DNA of 12,728 bases from JAUYQR01 sp043727195 (GTDB lineage: Bacteria; Pseudomonadota; Alphaproteobacteria; Rhodobacterales; Rhodobacteraceae), in contig JAYSYZ010000083.1 in assembly GCA_043727195.1 (NCBI GenBank), positions 1 to 12,728 of the forward strand, in the 5' to 3' direction. Shown here piece by piece: positions 1 through 7,125 of the stretch. The notes under the pieces are model-generated. The model did no database searches. It was not told where the DNA came from and saw nothing but the letters and a program-made list of their open reading frames with translations. The translations under genes were made by a program, and so were the position numbers. The stretch's first letter is position 1. The number at the start of each line of letters is the position of its first letter.

Positions 1-390
1 CAGCGCCATCACGAGGGTGAATTTCATCATCTCGGACGGTTGCAGGCGGATGAAGCCAAGGTCGATCCAGCGTTGCGCGCCCATGCCGACATCGCCGAAC
101 AGATCCACCACGATCAGAAGCAGGAATGACACGAGGTACGCCAGCGCCGCCATGTTGCGCCAGAACCAGATCGGCACCATGGCGACGATGAACATCAGCA
201 CCATCCCGGCGGCAAAGCGTTCCATCTGCGGCCGCGCCCAGGTGTCAAGCTTGCCCCCCGCGATGGAATAGAGCATCAGGAACCCGACCGAGGCGACAGC
301 GATTATCAGCACGACCAGCGGCCAGTTGACGAACAGGATCTTCCGCAGACCGGTCGGGGCCTGCTTGACGCGGTAGTCGAGAAAGCTCAT
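1..390 (-). CDS. rodA: RodA, SEDS-family peptidoglycan glycosyltransferase (N-terminal part, cut by window edge)
   Basis: The 130 codons visible are the start of RodA, the membrane glycosyltransferase that polymerises lipid II during cell elongation, working with PBP2. The translation begins MSFLDYRVKQ. It has hydrophobic segments at about residues 20-43, 57-77 and 80-98, followed by the family signature GAQRWIDLGFIRLQPSE at 104-120, which is characteristic of RodA/FtsW/SpoVE proteins. The ATG at 390 is preceded by GAGGGGGG, a purine-rich ribosome site, and lies 10 nt after the mrdA stop, so it is the last visible gene of the mre operon. The C-terminal two thirds lie beyond position 1. FtsW is the only realistic alternative, but pairing with mrdA and mreBCD makes RodA nearly certain. 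Confidence 0.96.
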   Translation of the reverse strand, partial: MSFLDYRVKQAPTGLRKILFVNWPLVVLIIAVASVGFLMLYSIAGGKLDTWARPQMERFAAGMVLMFIVAMVPIWFWRNMAALAYLVSFLLLIVVDLFGDVGMGAQRWIDLGFIRLQPSEMMKFTLVMAL

Positions 391-400
391 CGCGCCCCCC

Positions 401-2347
401 TCATGCCCGCGACTTTACCGGGGTCTGCCCGGTGGCCGGATCGCGCAGCGGCAGTTCCTTCAGCATCGTTTCGATGCGGCCGCGCTGGCTGGTGGGATAG
501 GCCTCAAGCGGGGGCAGGCCGCCGGACATGGCGCGCAGGATGATGTCGCGGGCGATGGGGGCGGCTGCGGTCGATCCGCCGCCGCCGTGTTCCACCACCA
601 CCGCCACCGCAAAGCGCGGCTTGTCATAGGGCGCAAAGGCCACGAACAGCGCGTGGTCACGCCGGTTCCACGGCAGATCGTCGTTGGCGATCACCCCGCT
701 GGCCCGCTCTGCCGCCGAGATGTTGCGCACCTGGCTGGTGCCGGTTTTGCCCGCCATGAGCATCGTCTCGTCCACGATGCGCGAGGATTTGGCGGTGCCG
801 CGTTCGGCGTTGACCACGTCATGCATGCCGGTCTGCACGGCGGCCAGCATGTCGGGCGTCAGGCCCAGCGGCGGCGCGTCGGGGACCGGTACTTCCTGAT
901 CGTTGACCATGCGGATCAGGCGCGGGGCCACCGCGCGCCCGGTGGCGATCCGCGCCGTCATCACCGCCAGCTGCAGCGGCGAGGTCAGCACATAGCCTTG
1001 CCCGATGGAGGCGTTGATCGTGTCACCGATCCGCCATTCGGTCTTGTAGCGTTCTGCCAGCCAGGCCTTGTCGGGCATGGCCCCGTCGGTGATCGCCGAC
1101 ATCGGCAGATCGTGCCGCTGACCAAGGCCCATCTTGCGGCCCATTTCCGCAATCTTGTCGATGCCGATCTTCTGGGCCACGTCATAAAAGAACACGTCGC
1201 AGCTTTCGGTCAGGGCGCGCGACAGGTTGACGGTGCCGTGGCCCGCGCGTTTCCAGCAGTGAAAGCGCCGTCCGCCGAATTCGACGTAGCCGGGGCAACT
1301 GACCCTGCTGTCGCTGGTGATCACCCCGGCCTCAAGCGCCGCAAGGGCGGTGACCATCTTCAGCGTCGATCCCGGCGGATAGGCCCCCGACACCGCCTTG
1401 TTGGCCAGCGGGCGGTAGTCATCTTCGGTCAACAGGCTGTAGTCGGTCTGGCTGATGCCGCGCACGAACAGGTTGGGGTCGAACGACGGAGCCGAGGCGA
1501 TGCAGATCAGATCGCCATTGGTCACGTCCATCACCACGGCGGCGGCACTTTCCCCGCCCAGCCGGGCCTGGGCAAAGTTCTGCACATCGGCGTCGATGGT
1601 CAGGCGGATGTCGGCACCGGGCTGGCCGTCCTGCCGCTCCAGCTCTCGCATGACGCGACCGGCAGAGTTCACCTCGATCCGCTTGGTGCCGGCAGACCCG
1701 CGCAGGGTGTCTTCCATCCACTTTTCCACCCCGATCTTGCCGATCTGGAATTTCGGGATCTTCAGCAGCGGATCGGGGCTGGCCAGCGCCTCCAGATCCT
1801 TTTCGCTGACCGGGCCGACGTAGCCCACAACATGGGCAAAGTCCTGATCCAGCGGGTATTGCCGCGACAGGCCGACCTCTGGCACCACGCCGGGCAGGGC
1901 GGGGGCGTTCAGGGCAACCTTGGCGAAATCGTCCCAGGACAGGCGTTCGGCGACGGTGACCGGAACGAAGGCGCGCAGCGTCTCCACCTCCTTCACCGCG
2001 CGGTCCAGATCTTCAGGGGTCATCGGGATCACCCCCGCCAGACGGCGCAGCACCAATCCGGCATCGCCGGCCGCTTCGCGCGTGATCACCACGCGGTAGT
2101 TTTGTTCGTTGTTCGCGATCAGCTTGCCGTTGCGGTCATAGATCAAGCCGCGTTCCGGCGGGATCAGGCGGATGTTGATGCGGTTCTCTTCGGCCAAGAG
2201 CTTGAACTCATCGGCCTGATCGACCTGCAGATAGCGCATCCGTGCGCCCAGAACCGCGACCATCGCCGTCATCGCGCCGCCCAGCATCAGGCCGCGCCGG
2301 TTGATCATGCGGGCGCTGTCTTCGGTGTCGCGGGCGGTACGCCTCAT
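401..2347 (-). CDS. mrdA: Penicillin-binding protein 2 (elongation-specific transpeptidase)
   Basis: This 648-residue protein is a class B penicillin-binding protein that cross-links peptidoglycan in the periplasm during lateral wall growth. There is a short cytoplasmic N-terminus, one membrane segment at about residues 18-37, a dimerisation/pedestal domain (RGLIYDRNG at 66-74), then the transpeptidase domain. The active-site motifs are all present: SxxK as STLK with catalytic Ser327, the second motif SCD at 382-384 and KTG at 534-536. Length is normal for PBP2 (about 600-650). The start ATG overlaps the mreD stop by 4 nt (ATGA), which implies translational coupling; a second ATG at residue 14 is possible but less well placed. 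rodA follows 10 nt downstream. The C-terminal tail after about residue 615 is a short, probably disordered, extension. Confidence 0.97.
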   Translation of the reverse strand: MRRTARDTEDSARMINRRGLMLGGAMTAMVAVLGARMRYLQVDQADEFKLLAEENRINIRLIPPERGLIYDRNGKLIANNEQNYRVVITREAAGDAGLVLRRLAGVIPMTPEDLDRAVKEVETLRAFVPVTVAERLSWDDFAKVALNAPALPGVVPEVGLSRQYPLDQDFAHVVGYVGPVSEKDLEALASPDPLLKIPKFQIGKIGVEKWMEDTLRGSAGTKRIEVNSAGRVMRELERQDGQPGADIRLTIDADVQNFAQARLGGESAAAVVMDVTNGDLICIASAPSFDPNLFVRGISQTDYSLLTEDDYRPLANKAVSGAYPPGSTLKMVTALAALEAGVITSDSRVSCPGYVEFGGRRFHCWKRAGHGTVNLSRALTESCDVFFYDVAQKIGIDKIAEMGRKMGLGQRHDLPMSAITDGAMPDKAWLAERYKTEWRIGDTINASIGQGYVLTSPLQLAVMTARIATGRAVAPRLIRMVNDQEVPVPDAPPLGLTPDMLAAVQTGMHDVVNAERGTAKSSRIVDETMLMAGKTGTSQVRNISAAERASGVIANDDLPWNRRDHALFVAFAPYDKPRFAVAVVVEHGGGGSTAAAPIARDIILRAMSGGLPPLEAYPTSQRGRIETMLKELPLRDPATGQTPVKSRA

Positions 2348-2883
2348 AGCCGCCTCCCGAAATCATCCACCTCGCCCATCGCGGGCTTGCGCAGATCGAG
2401 GATGAGCCGCGACAGGCCGACGACGATTGGATACAGCAGGATCGACCACAGCACCTGCACGATGGCAAAGCCGAACGGCGGCTGCGGCACCATCGCGACC
2501 CCGAGGACCAGCCGGTAGGTCAGCAACATCGCCAGCATCAGGCCCGATACCAGCATCCATTCGACCAGAAAGTTCAACTCGCGCGTCAGCGCCACGCGCG
2601 AGCGCAGAAATTCGGTGGCAAGCACCACCAGCGCCGTCCACAGGCCGGGCGGGCGCATCAGGATCAGATCTTCGGTCAGGATCACCACGGCAATCAGCGG
2701 CAGAGGCAGATAATCCGGCCGCCGCACCACCCAGGCCATGATCAGGCACAACAACAAATCCGGCCCCGGAAAGGCCCCCGCCGTGTGGGCAAGCGGCAAC
2801 AGCCGAAAGAACAGCAGCGCCAGCGCCAGCGCAAGGAAAACCCCGCGATAGATCCAGTGCGCGGATCGCCAGATGTCATCCAC
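2344..2883 (-). CDS. mreD: Rod shape-determining protein MreD
   Basis: MreD is a small integral membrane protein of the elongasome that binds MreC. The product is about 179 residues of mostly hydrophobic sequence with several predicted membrane spans (for example GVFLALALALLFFRLLPL near the N-terminus, then LLLCLIMAWVV and LVSGLMLAMLLTYRLVLGVA). I place the start at the GTG at 2883-2881 (protein begins MDDIWRSAHW). A clear GGAGG lies at 2894-2890, 6 nt upstream, and translation from the upstream ATG at 2937 would add an unusual Pro/Arg-rich tail read from within mreC. This gives an 8-nt overlap with the mreC stop and a 4-nt overlap with mrdA. The family diverges fast, so position and hydrophobicity carry much of the call. 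Confidence 0.9.
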   Translation of the reverse strand: MDDIWRSAHWIYRGVFLALALALLFFRLLPLAHTAGAFPGPDLLLCLIMAWVVRRPDYLPLPLIAVVILTEDLILMRPPGLWTALVVLATEFLRSRVALTRELNFLVEWMLVSGLMLAMLLTYRLVLGVAMVPQPPFGFAIVQVLWSILLYPIVVGLSRLILDLRKPAMGEVDDFGRRL

Positions 2884-3877
2884 CGGTGGCCTCCAGATCC
2901 GCGCCCTCGGCCAGACCGGAGCCTGCGGCATCCACATTGCCGCCTTCGGTGGCGGTGGGCGGCGCGCCTGCGGCAGTTTCGGCCGCCTCGGTCGAGGTGT
3001 CGGGCAGGGGCATCAGCGCCGGCGGAGCCACCAGACTGCCGGGATCGGTGATCGGTGCCAGTTCGTGACTGCGCAGCACGCGCAGGAATTCCAGCCGCTG
3101 GTAATCGGCGGCCAGCACCACGCGCAGGCGCTTGTCGGTGCCCAAAGCCAATTGCCCCACCAGCAGGCCCGGTGGAAAGACCGCGCCGTCGCCTGAGGTG
3201 ACCACCCGGTCACCGGGGCGGACCTCATCGGTATCCTCGATGAATTCCAGCGGCGGCAGGGGCGAATTGTCGCCCGACAGCAGCGCTTTCTGGCCCGAGG
3301 GCTGGATCGTCACCGGGATGCGGCTGTTGCTGTCGGTGACCAGGATGACCCGCGCCGTCCGGTCGCCCACGCCCGAAATGCGACCGACCAGCCCGATGCC
3401 GTCCATCGTCGCCCAGCCGTCGCGGATGCCGTCGCGGGCGCCGACATTCAGCAGCACCGATTGGCGGAACGGGCTGCCGCTGTCGGCCAGCACGACGCCG
3501 GTTACAAAGGTGAACTTCGCATCTAGCCGCACCTTGTTCAGGTCCAGCAGGCGGGCGTTCTTCTGTTCCAGCTGCAGGGCGGCCTCTTTCCACGCCTTCA
3601 TCTGCTGCAATTCGCGCTTCAACTCCTGGTTCTGCTCGTAGATGCGGGTGTAGGACTGCCAGTCGTCAAACATCGCGGCCACCTGCGTTACCGGCGCCAG
3701 CGCCCAGTCGAGGTTCGGCACCACCGCATCGACCAGAGCCGCGCGGAAGCGTTCGACACGGGGGCTGTCGATCCGCCAGATCAGGAAGATGCCCATCAGG
3801 AACAGCACCAGCAGCCCCACCAGCAGACGGCGGAGCGGGCGCGAAAACTCTTCCGGTCCTATGCGTGTCTTGGCCAC
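2876..3877 (-). CDS. mreC: Rod shape-determining protein MreC
   Basis: MreC is the periplasmic scaffold that links MreB inside the cell to PBP2 and RodA. The 333-residue product has a short cytoplasmic N-terminus, one membrane anchor at about residues 17-35 (LLVGLLVLFLMGIFLIW), a coiled-coil stretch at about 75-115 rich in Glu/Gln/Lys/Leu, and the paired beta-domain region at about 120-265 (VLLNVGARDGIRDGWATM, GLVGRIS, VTSGDGAVFPPGLLVG are typical). After about residue 275 there is a low-complexity tail rich in Ala, Pro, Thr and Gly, probably disordered in the periplasm. The start is a GTG at 3877, with ACGAGG six bases upstream. It begins 25 nt after the mreB stop and its own stop is overlapped by mreD. 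Confidence 0.96.
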   Translation of the reverse strand: MAKTRIGPEEFSRPLRRLLVGLLVLFLMGIFLIWRIDSPRVERFRAALVDAVVPNLDWALAPVTQVAAMFDDWQSYTRIYEQNQELKRELQQMKAWKEAALQLEQKNARLLDLNKVRLDAKFTFVTGVVLADSGSPFRQSVLLNVGARDGIRDGWATMDGIGLVGRISGVGDRTARVILVTDSNSRIPVTIQPSGQKALLSGDNSPLPPLEFIEDTDEVRPGDRVVTSGDGAVFPPGLLVGQLALGTDKRLRVVLAADYQRLEFLRVLRSHELAPITDPGSLVAPPALMPLPDTSTEAAETAAGAPPTATEGGNVDAAGSGLAEGADLEATGG

Positions 3878-3902
3878 GAGAAGCCTCGTCTGTCGGCGCG
3901 GA

Positions 3903-4940
3903 TCAACTGTCGTAGTCGATCACATGCCGAAGCTGCTTTTCATATTCCAGCGCTTTCCCGGTGCCCAAGGCAACACAATTCAGTGACTCGTTGGCGACAC
4001 TGATGGAAAGCCCGGTCTGTTCGCGCAGGGCAAGGTCAAGATCGCCCAGCAGTGCACCGCCGCCAGTCAGCATCACGCCACGGTCGACGATATCGGCGGC
4101 AAGGTCGGGGGGCGTCGCCTCCAGCGCCTGCATCACCGCGTCGCAGATCTGCTGCACGGGTTCGGCAAGGGCTTCGGCGACCTGGGCCTGATTGATCTCG
4201 GTTTCCTTCGGCACACCATTCAACAGGTCGCGACCCCGGATGGTCATCGAGGCGCCGCGCCCGTCATCGGGCATGCGGGCGGTACCGATAGAGGTCTTGA
4301 TCCGCTCAGCCGTGCTCTCGCCGATCAGGAGGTTCTGGTGGCGGCGCAGATAGCTGATGATCGCCTCATCCATCCGGTCGCCGCCGACGCGGACCGAGCG
4401 GGCATAGACGATGTCACCAAGCGAGAGGACCGCCACTTCGGTGGTGCCGCCGCCGATATCCACCACCATGTTGCCGGTGGGTTCGGTGATCGGCATCCCC
4501 GCGCCGATGGCCGCCGCGATGGGTTCGGCGATCAGGCCAGCCCGACGCGCGCCCGCCTGCAGCACCGAATTGCGGATCGCGCGCTTTTCCACCGGCGTGG
4601 CCCCGTGCGGCACGCAGACGATGATCTTCGGTTTGGAAAAGGTGGAGCGTTTGTGAACCTTGCGGATGAAATGCTTGATCATTTCTTCCGCCGCTTCGAA
4701 ATCGGCGATGACACCGTCGCGCATCGGGCGGATCGCCTCGATGCTGCCGGGGGTGCGGCCCAGCATCAGCTTGGCATCTTCGCCCACCGCCAGCACCACC
4801 TTCTTGCCGTCCTTGGTGTGATAGGCCACCACCGAAGGTTCGTTCAGCACGATGCCCTTGCCACGGATGTAGACCAGCGTGTTCGCGGTGCCGAGGTCAA
4901 TCGCCATGTCTGACGAAAAGAGCGACGAAAGAAGCCACAT
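3903..4940 (-). CDS. mreB: Actin-like cell-shape protein MreB
   Basis: MreB polymerises into membrane-bound filaments that direct the elongasome around the cell. The 345-residue length is typical. The actin-fold nucleotide signatures are intact: phosphate-1 DLGTANT at 15-21, phosphate-2 DIGGGTTEVA at 161-170, and adenosine-binding LTGGGALL at 291-298. The first eight residues, MWLLSSLF, form a short hydrophobic/amphipathic stretch of the kind that docks Gram-negative MreB on the membrane. I therefore keep the ATG at 4940 rather than the internal Met12. An AGGA lies about 9 nt upstream. This is the first gene of the operon, with mreC next. Near-identity to the family makes this call secure. 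Confidence 0.99.
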   Translation of the reverse strand: MWLLSSLFSSDMAIDLGTANTLVYIRGKGIVLNEPSVVAYHTKDGKKVVLAVGEDAKLMLGRTPGSIEAIRPMRDGVIADFEAAEEMIKHFIRKVHKRSTFSKPKIIVCVPHGATPVEKRAIRNSVLQAGARRAGLIAEPIAAAIGAGMPITEPTGNMVVDIGGGTTEVAVLSLGDIVYARSVRVGGDRMDEAIISYLRRHQNLLIGESTAERIKTSIGTARMPDDGRGASMTIRGRDLLNGVPKETEINQAQVAEALAEPVQQICDAVMQALEATPPDLAADIVDRGVMLTGGGALLGDLDLALREQTGLSISVANESLNCVALGTGKALEYEKQLRHVIDYDS

Positions 4941-5040
4941 GGGGGGTGATCCTGTCCAACCCGTAAAGAAGATGTACCGGCGACTCGGGATTGGTCCGGG
5001 ACCGGCGTCTTCATATAAGGACCAGTTCAGCCGAGCGGAA
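4941..5040 (-). promoter_or_regulatory. Probable mre operon promoter/leader region
   Basis: This gap lies between the leuA 3' end and mreB, and must contain the mre operon promoter unless mre is read through from leuA. On the minus strand an AT-rich TTATATG (about 5013-5019) sits in otherwise GC-rich DNA and is the best -10 candidate. No good -35 hexamer is visible at 16-18 nt from it. An inverted CCGG-rich stretch follows (GACGCCGGTCCCGGACC on the minus strand). The assignment is from context and base composition only. Confidence 0.3.
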
Positions 5041-5061
5041 GCAAAAAGCCGAAAGCGCGGC
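5041..5061 (-). terminator. Weak candidate terminator of leuA
   Basis: On the minus strand GCCG-CGCTTT-CGGC forms a four-pair GC stem directly followed by TTTTT (5047-5043), about 65-85 nt after the leuA stop. The stem is short, so termination may be partial, and leuA-to-mreB read-through is possible. No better terminator is visible in the gap. Confidence 0.3.
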
Positions 5062-5124
5062 GCGATTCCGCGTGGGGCGCCGGCCTTGACCTTTTCGAAC
5101 TTTATCGGCGGAAAAACTTGGAGC

Positions 5125-6699
5125 CTATGACGCGTCCTTGTAGTTTACCGACTTTTTGTCGGTATCCGGCGCCGATTTCTGCCGCCGCACCAGCAGTTTG
5201 TTCAGTGCATTTATATAGGCCTTCACCGATGCGACCACGGTATCGGTATCCGCGGACTGGCCGGTGACGATTCGACCCGCCTCCTCCAGCCGCACGGAAA
5301 CGGTGGCCTGGGCATCGGTGCCTTCGGTGACGGCATGCACCTGATAGAGTTGCAGCCGTGCCTGATGCGGGAACAGCATCTTGACGCAGGTGAAGGCGGC
5401 ATCGACCGGGCCGTCGCCGGTGGCGTCGATGAAATGGTCGGTGCCGTCGATGGTCAGCACCATTTCCGCCTCTTGCGGGCCGTCGGTGCCGCAGACCACG
5501 CGCAGGCGTTTCAGCTGCATGAAGTCATAGGCATCCATCGTCGCCTCATCGGCCACCAGCGCGATCAGATCGTCGTCATAGACTTCCTTCTTGCGGTCGG
5601 CGAGCGCCTTGAAACGGACGAAGACGTCGTTCAACTGGTTGTCGGCCAGTTCATAGCCGAGGTCCTTCAGTTTGGCGCGCAGCGCGGCGCGGCCCGAATG
5701 CTTGCCCATGGTGATGTTGGCCTGCGACAGGCCGATATCCTCGGGGCGCATGATCTCGAACGTCTCGACGTTCTTCAGCACACCGTCCTGATGGATGCCG
5801 GATTCGTGCAGGAAGGCGTTCTTGCCGACGATGGCCTTGTTGAATTGCACCGGAAAACCCGAGACGCTGGCAACGCGGCGCGACAGGTTCATGATCTTTG
5901 TGGTGTCGATGCCGGTGCGGTAGGGCATGATGTCGTTGCGCACCCGCAGCGCCATCACCACTTCTTCCAGCGCGGTATTGCCGGCGCGTTCGCCAAGGCC
6001 GTTGATGGTGCATTCGATCTGCCGCGCGCCCGCCTCGACCGCCGCAAGCGCGTTTGCCGTCGCCATGCCAAGATCGTTGTGGCAGTGGGTGGCGAAGATC
6101 ACGCTGTCCGCACCGGGGACGCGGTCGAGGAGCATGGCAATGAGCGCGGCGCTTTCGCGCGGGGCGGTGTAACCGACGGTGTCGGGGATGTTGATGGTGG
6201 TCGCCCCGGCCTTGATCGCGATTTCCACGACACGGCAGAGGTAGTCATGTTCCGTCCGCGTCGCATCCATTGGCGACCATTGCACGTTGTCGCACAGGTT
6301 GCGGGCATGGGTCACGGTATCGTGGATACGTTCCGCCATCTGGTCCATGTCCAGATTGGGGATGGCGCGGTGCAGCGGCGAGGTGCCGATGAAAGTGTGG
6401 ATGCGGGGAGAGCGCGCGTGGCGCACCGCCTCCCAGCAGCGGTCGATGTCCTTGTAATTGGCCCGGGCGAGGCCGCAGATCGTGGAATTGACCGCGCGTT
6501 TTGCGATTTCGGACACGGCGGCGAAATCGCCTTCGGAGGCGATGGGGAAACCCGCCTCGATGATATCGACACCCATTTCGTCGAGCAGGGCGGCGATTTC
6601 CAGTTTCTCGTCGTGGGTCATTGTCGCACCGGGCGATTGTTCGCCGTCGCGCAGCGTGGTGTCAAAGATGACAACCTTGTCTTGGGCCATTTTGGTCAT
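5125..6699 (-). CDS. leuA: 2-isopropylmalate synthase
   Basis: LeuA condenses acetyl-CoA with 2-oxoisovalerate to 2-isopropylmalate, the committed step of leucine synthesis, in the cytoplasm. The 524-residue product has the TIM-barrel catalytic domain with the N-terminal signature FDTTLRDGEQSPG at 12-24. The metal-binding HCHND is at 205-209 (His205, His207) and GLGERAGN at 234-241. A linker region and a C-terminal LeuA regulatory domain (about 380-500) follow; in this family that domain binds leucine for feedback inhibition. Start: ATG at 6699, five bases after GGGAGAG (6711-6705). MAQDKVV three codons later is an alternative. The upstream leader with a leucine-rich ORF (6777-6875) argues for attenuation by leucine supply. 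Homocitrate synthase and citramalate synthase are related, but length and domain layout favour LeuA. Confidence 0.96.
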   Translation of the reverse strand: MTKMAQDKVVIFDTTLRDGEQSPGATMTHDEKLEIAALLDEMGVDIIEAGFPIASEGDFAAVSEIAKRAVNSTICGLARANYKDIDRCWEAVRHARSPRIHTFIGTSPLHRAIPNLDMDQMAERIHDTVTHARNLCDNVQWSPMDATRTEHDYLCRVVEIAIKAGATTINIPDTVGYTAPRESAALIAMLLDRVPGADSVIFATHCHNDLGMATANALAAVEAGARQIECTINGLGERAGNTALEEVVMALRVRNDIMPYRTGIDTTKIMNLSRRVASVSGFPVQFNKAIVGKNAFLHESGIHQDGVLKNVETFEIMRPEDIGLSQANITMGKHSGRAALRAKLKDLGYELADNQLNDVFVRFKALADRKKEVYDDDLIALVADEATMDAYDFMQLKRLRVVCGTDGPQEAEMVLTIDGTDHFIDATGDGPVDAAFTCVKMLFPHQARLQLYQVHAVTEGTDAQATVSVRLEEAGRIVTGQSADTDTVVASVKAYINALNKLLVRRQKSAPDTDKKSVNYKDAS

Positions 6700-6732
6700 G
6701 AAATCTCTCCCGTCAGGTTCTTAGGCTTTGCG

Positions 6733-6793
6733 TTCGGGCGCGTGTCACCTCTGAGCGGCAGCACCCGAAGGCACGCTCAGAGGCGGCTAAGAA
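6733..6793 (-). promoter_or_regulatory. leuA leader hairpins (candidate leucine attenuator, no U-tract)
   Basis: On the minus-strand transcript three pairings can be drawn. (A) CCTCTGAGCG (6783-6774) pairs perfectly with CGCTCAGAGG (6757-6748), and its loop carries C-TTCG-G, a stable tetraloop context. (B) TTCGGGTGC (6769-6761) pairs over nine positions, one G-T, with GCGCCCGAA (6741-6733). B uses the loop of A and a downstream strand, so A and B either exclude each other or form a pseudoknot. (C) TTCTTAG (6793-6787), which contains the CTT-CTT control codons, pairs with CTAAGAA (6724-6718), just upstream of the leuA ribosome site at 6711-6705. No run of U follows any stem, so this is not a standard intrinsic terminator. 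Control might be Rho-dependent or at leuA translation; that is inference. Confidence 0.5.
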
Positions 6794-6875
6794 GCAGGAG
6801 GCCGAGGGGCAGATCGGCCGACATCGCGGGGCGTGCGGCCCCGCCGGTGCGGTCTATATGTGAGCCCTTGGTCAT
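6777..6875 (-). CDS. Probable leucine-rich leader peptide of leuA (attenuator ORF)
   Basis: On the minus strand a 32-codon ORF runs from ATG at 6875 (MTKGSHID...) to a TGA at 6779-6777. It ends LPLGLLLLSRL: six Leu in the last 11 residues (codons CTC, CTC, CTG, CTT, CTT, CTC). CTT is a minor Leu codon elsewhere in this GC-rich window. An internal ATG at 6824 would give a 15-residue form, MSADLPLGLLLLSRL. Neither ATG has a good Shine-Dalgarno sequence. The first ATG, however, begins only 8 nt after a TATTAT -10-like box, so the transcript may start at or just before it (leaderless), as described for the trp leader peptide of Sinorhizobium. The stop codon falls inside the 5' arm of a 10-bp hairpin. 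Position and composition are those of a classical amino-acid attenuator. Translation itself is inferred. Confidence 0.6.
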   Translation of the reverse strand: MTKGSHIDRTGGAARPAMSADLPLGLLLLSRL

Positions 6876-6883
6876 GAGCCGGG

Positions 6884-6889
6884 ATAATA
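6884..6889 (-). promoter_or_regulatory. Candidate -10 box of the leuA leader promoter
   Basis: TATTAT on the minus strand matches the TATAAT consensus at five of six positions and lies in otherwise GC-rich DNA, just upstream of the leucine-rich leader ORF. The predicted start of transcription falls at or next to the leader ATG (6875). The hexamer 17 nt upstream (CTTCCC) is a poor -35, so the promoter is weakly supported. Confidence 0.35.
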
Positions 6890-7125
6890 CGGGGGAATTT
6901 CGGGAAGGGAAGGGGGGTTTTTGCAAAGGCGGGCCGCCCGCGAGGGGTGCAAGGCGGATCAGGAAACGCGCCAGTGACGCAGTCACCCGCCGCAGCGGCG
7001 CCGCCTCGGCGCTGCCGGGAATTGGGTTTGGGGCGGCGTGGTGCGGGGCGGGGGTATATTCTGGCAGTCCATGCCATGGTCGGTCGGATTTGGCGGGCTA
7101 GGTTCGGCTCGTGATGGAGGGTTCG
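6890..7125. other. Divergent intergenic region between the leuA leader and the SDR gene
   Basis: There is no gene here on either strand. The stretch is GC-rich with a C/G-homopolymer patch around 6908-6917, a GCGGGC-C-GCCCGC inverted repeat near 6929-6941, a GTGAC-GCA-GTCAC inverted repeat near 6973-6985, and a TATATT at 7055-7060 that could be the -10 of the plus-strand SDR-photolyase unit. No convincing -35 partner is seen. Long open frames that cross it are by-products of high GC. Confidence 0.4.

Noticed and set aside
1535..1560. Second transpeptidase motif of PBP2 reads SCD rather than SxN (residues 382-384)
   Set aside because: SxD is normal in elongation-type PBP2 proteins as I recall them, so it is not a defect.
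587..2518. Long open frame on the plus strand antisense to mrdA and mreD
   Set aside because: It is His/Arg/Gly-rich with no recognisable domain and mirrors a certain gene; long antisense frames are expected in DNA with GC-rich third positions.
6748..6783. Strong hairpin upstream of leuA as a Rho-independent terminator
   Set aside because: No run of T follows on either strand, so it is kept only as a regulatory hairpin.
5335..7101. 588-codon plus-strand open frame antisense to leuA
   Set aside because: The reading is the complement of a well-conserved enzyme, rich in His, Asp and Arg with no motif, and it runs over the leuA leader.
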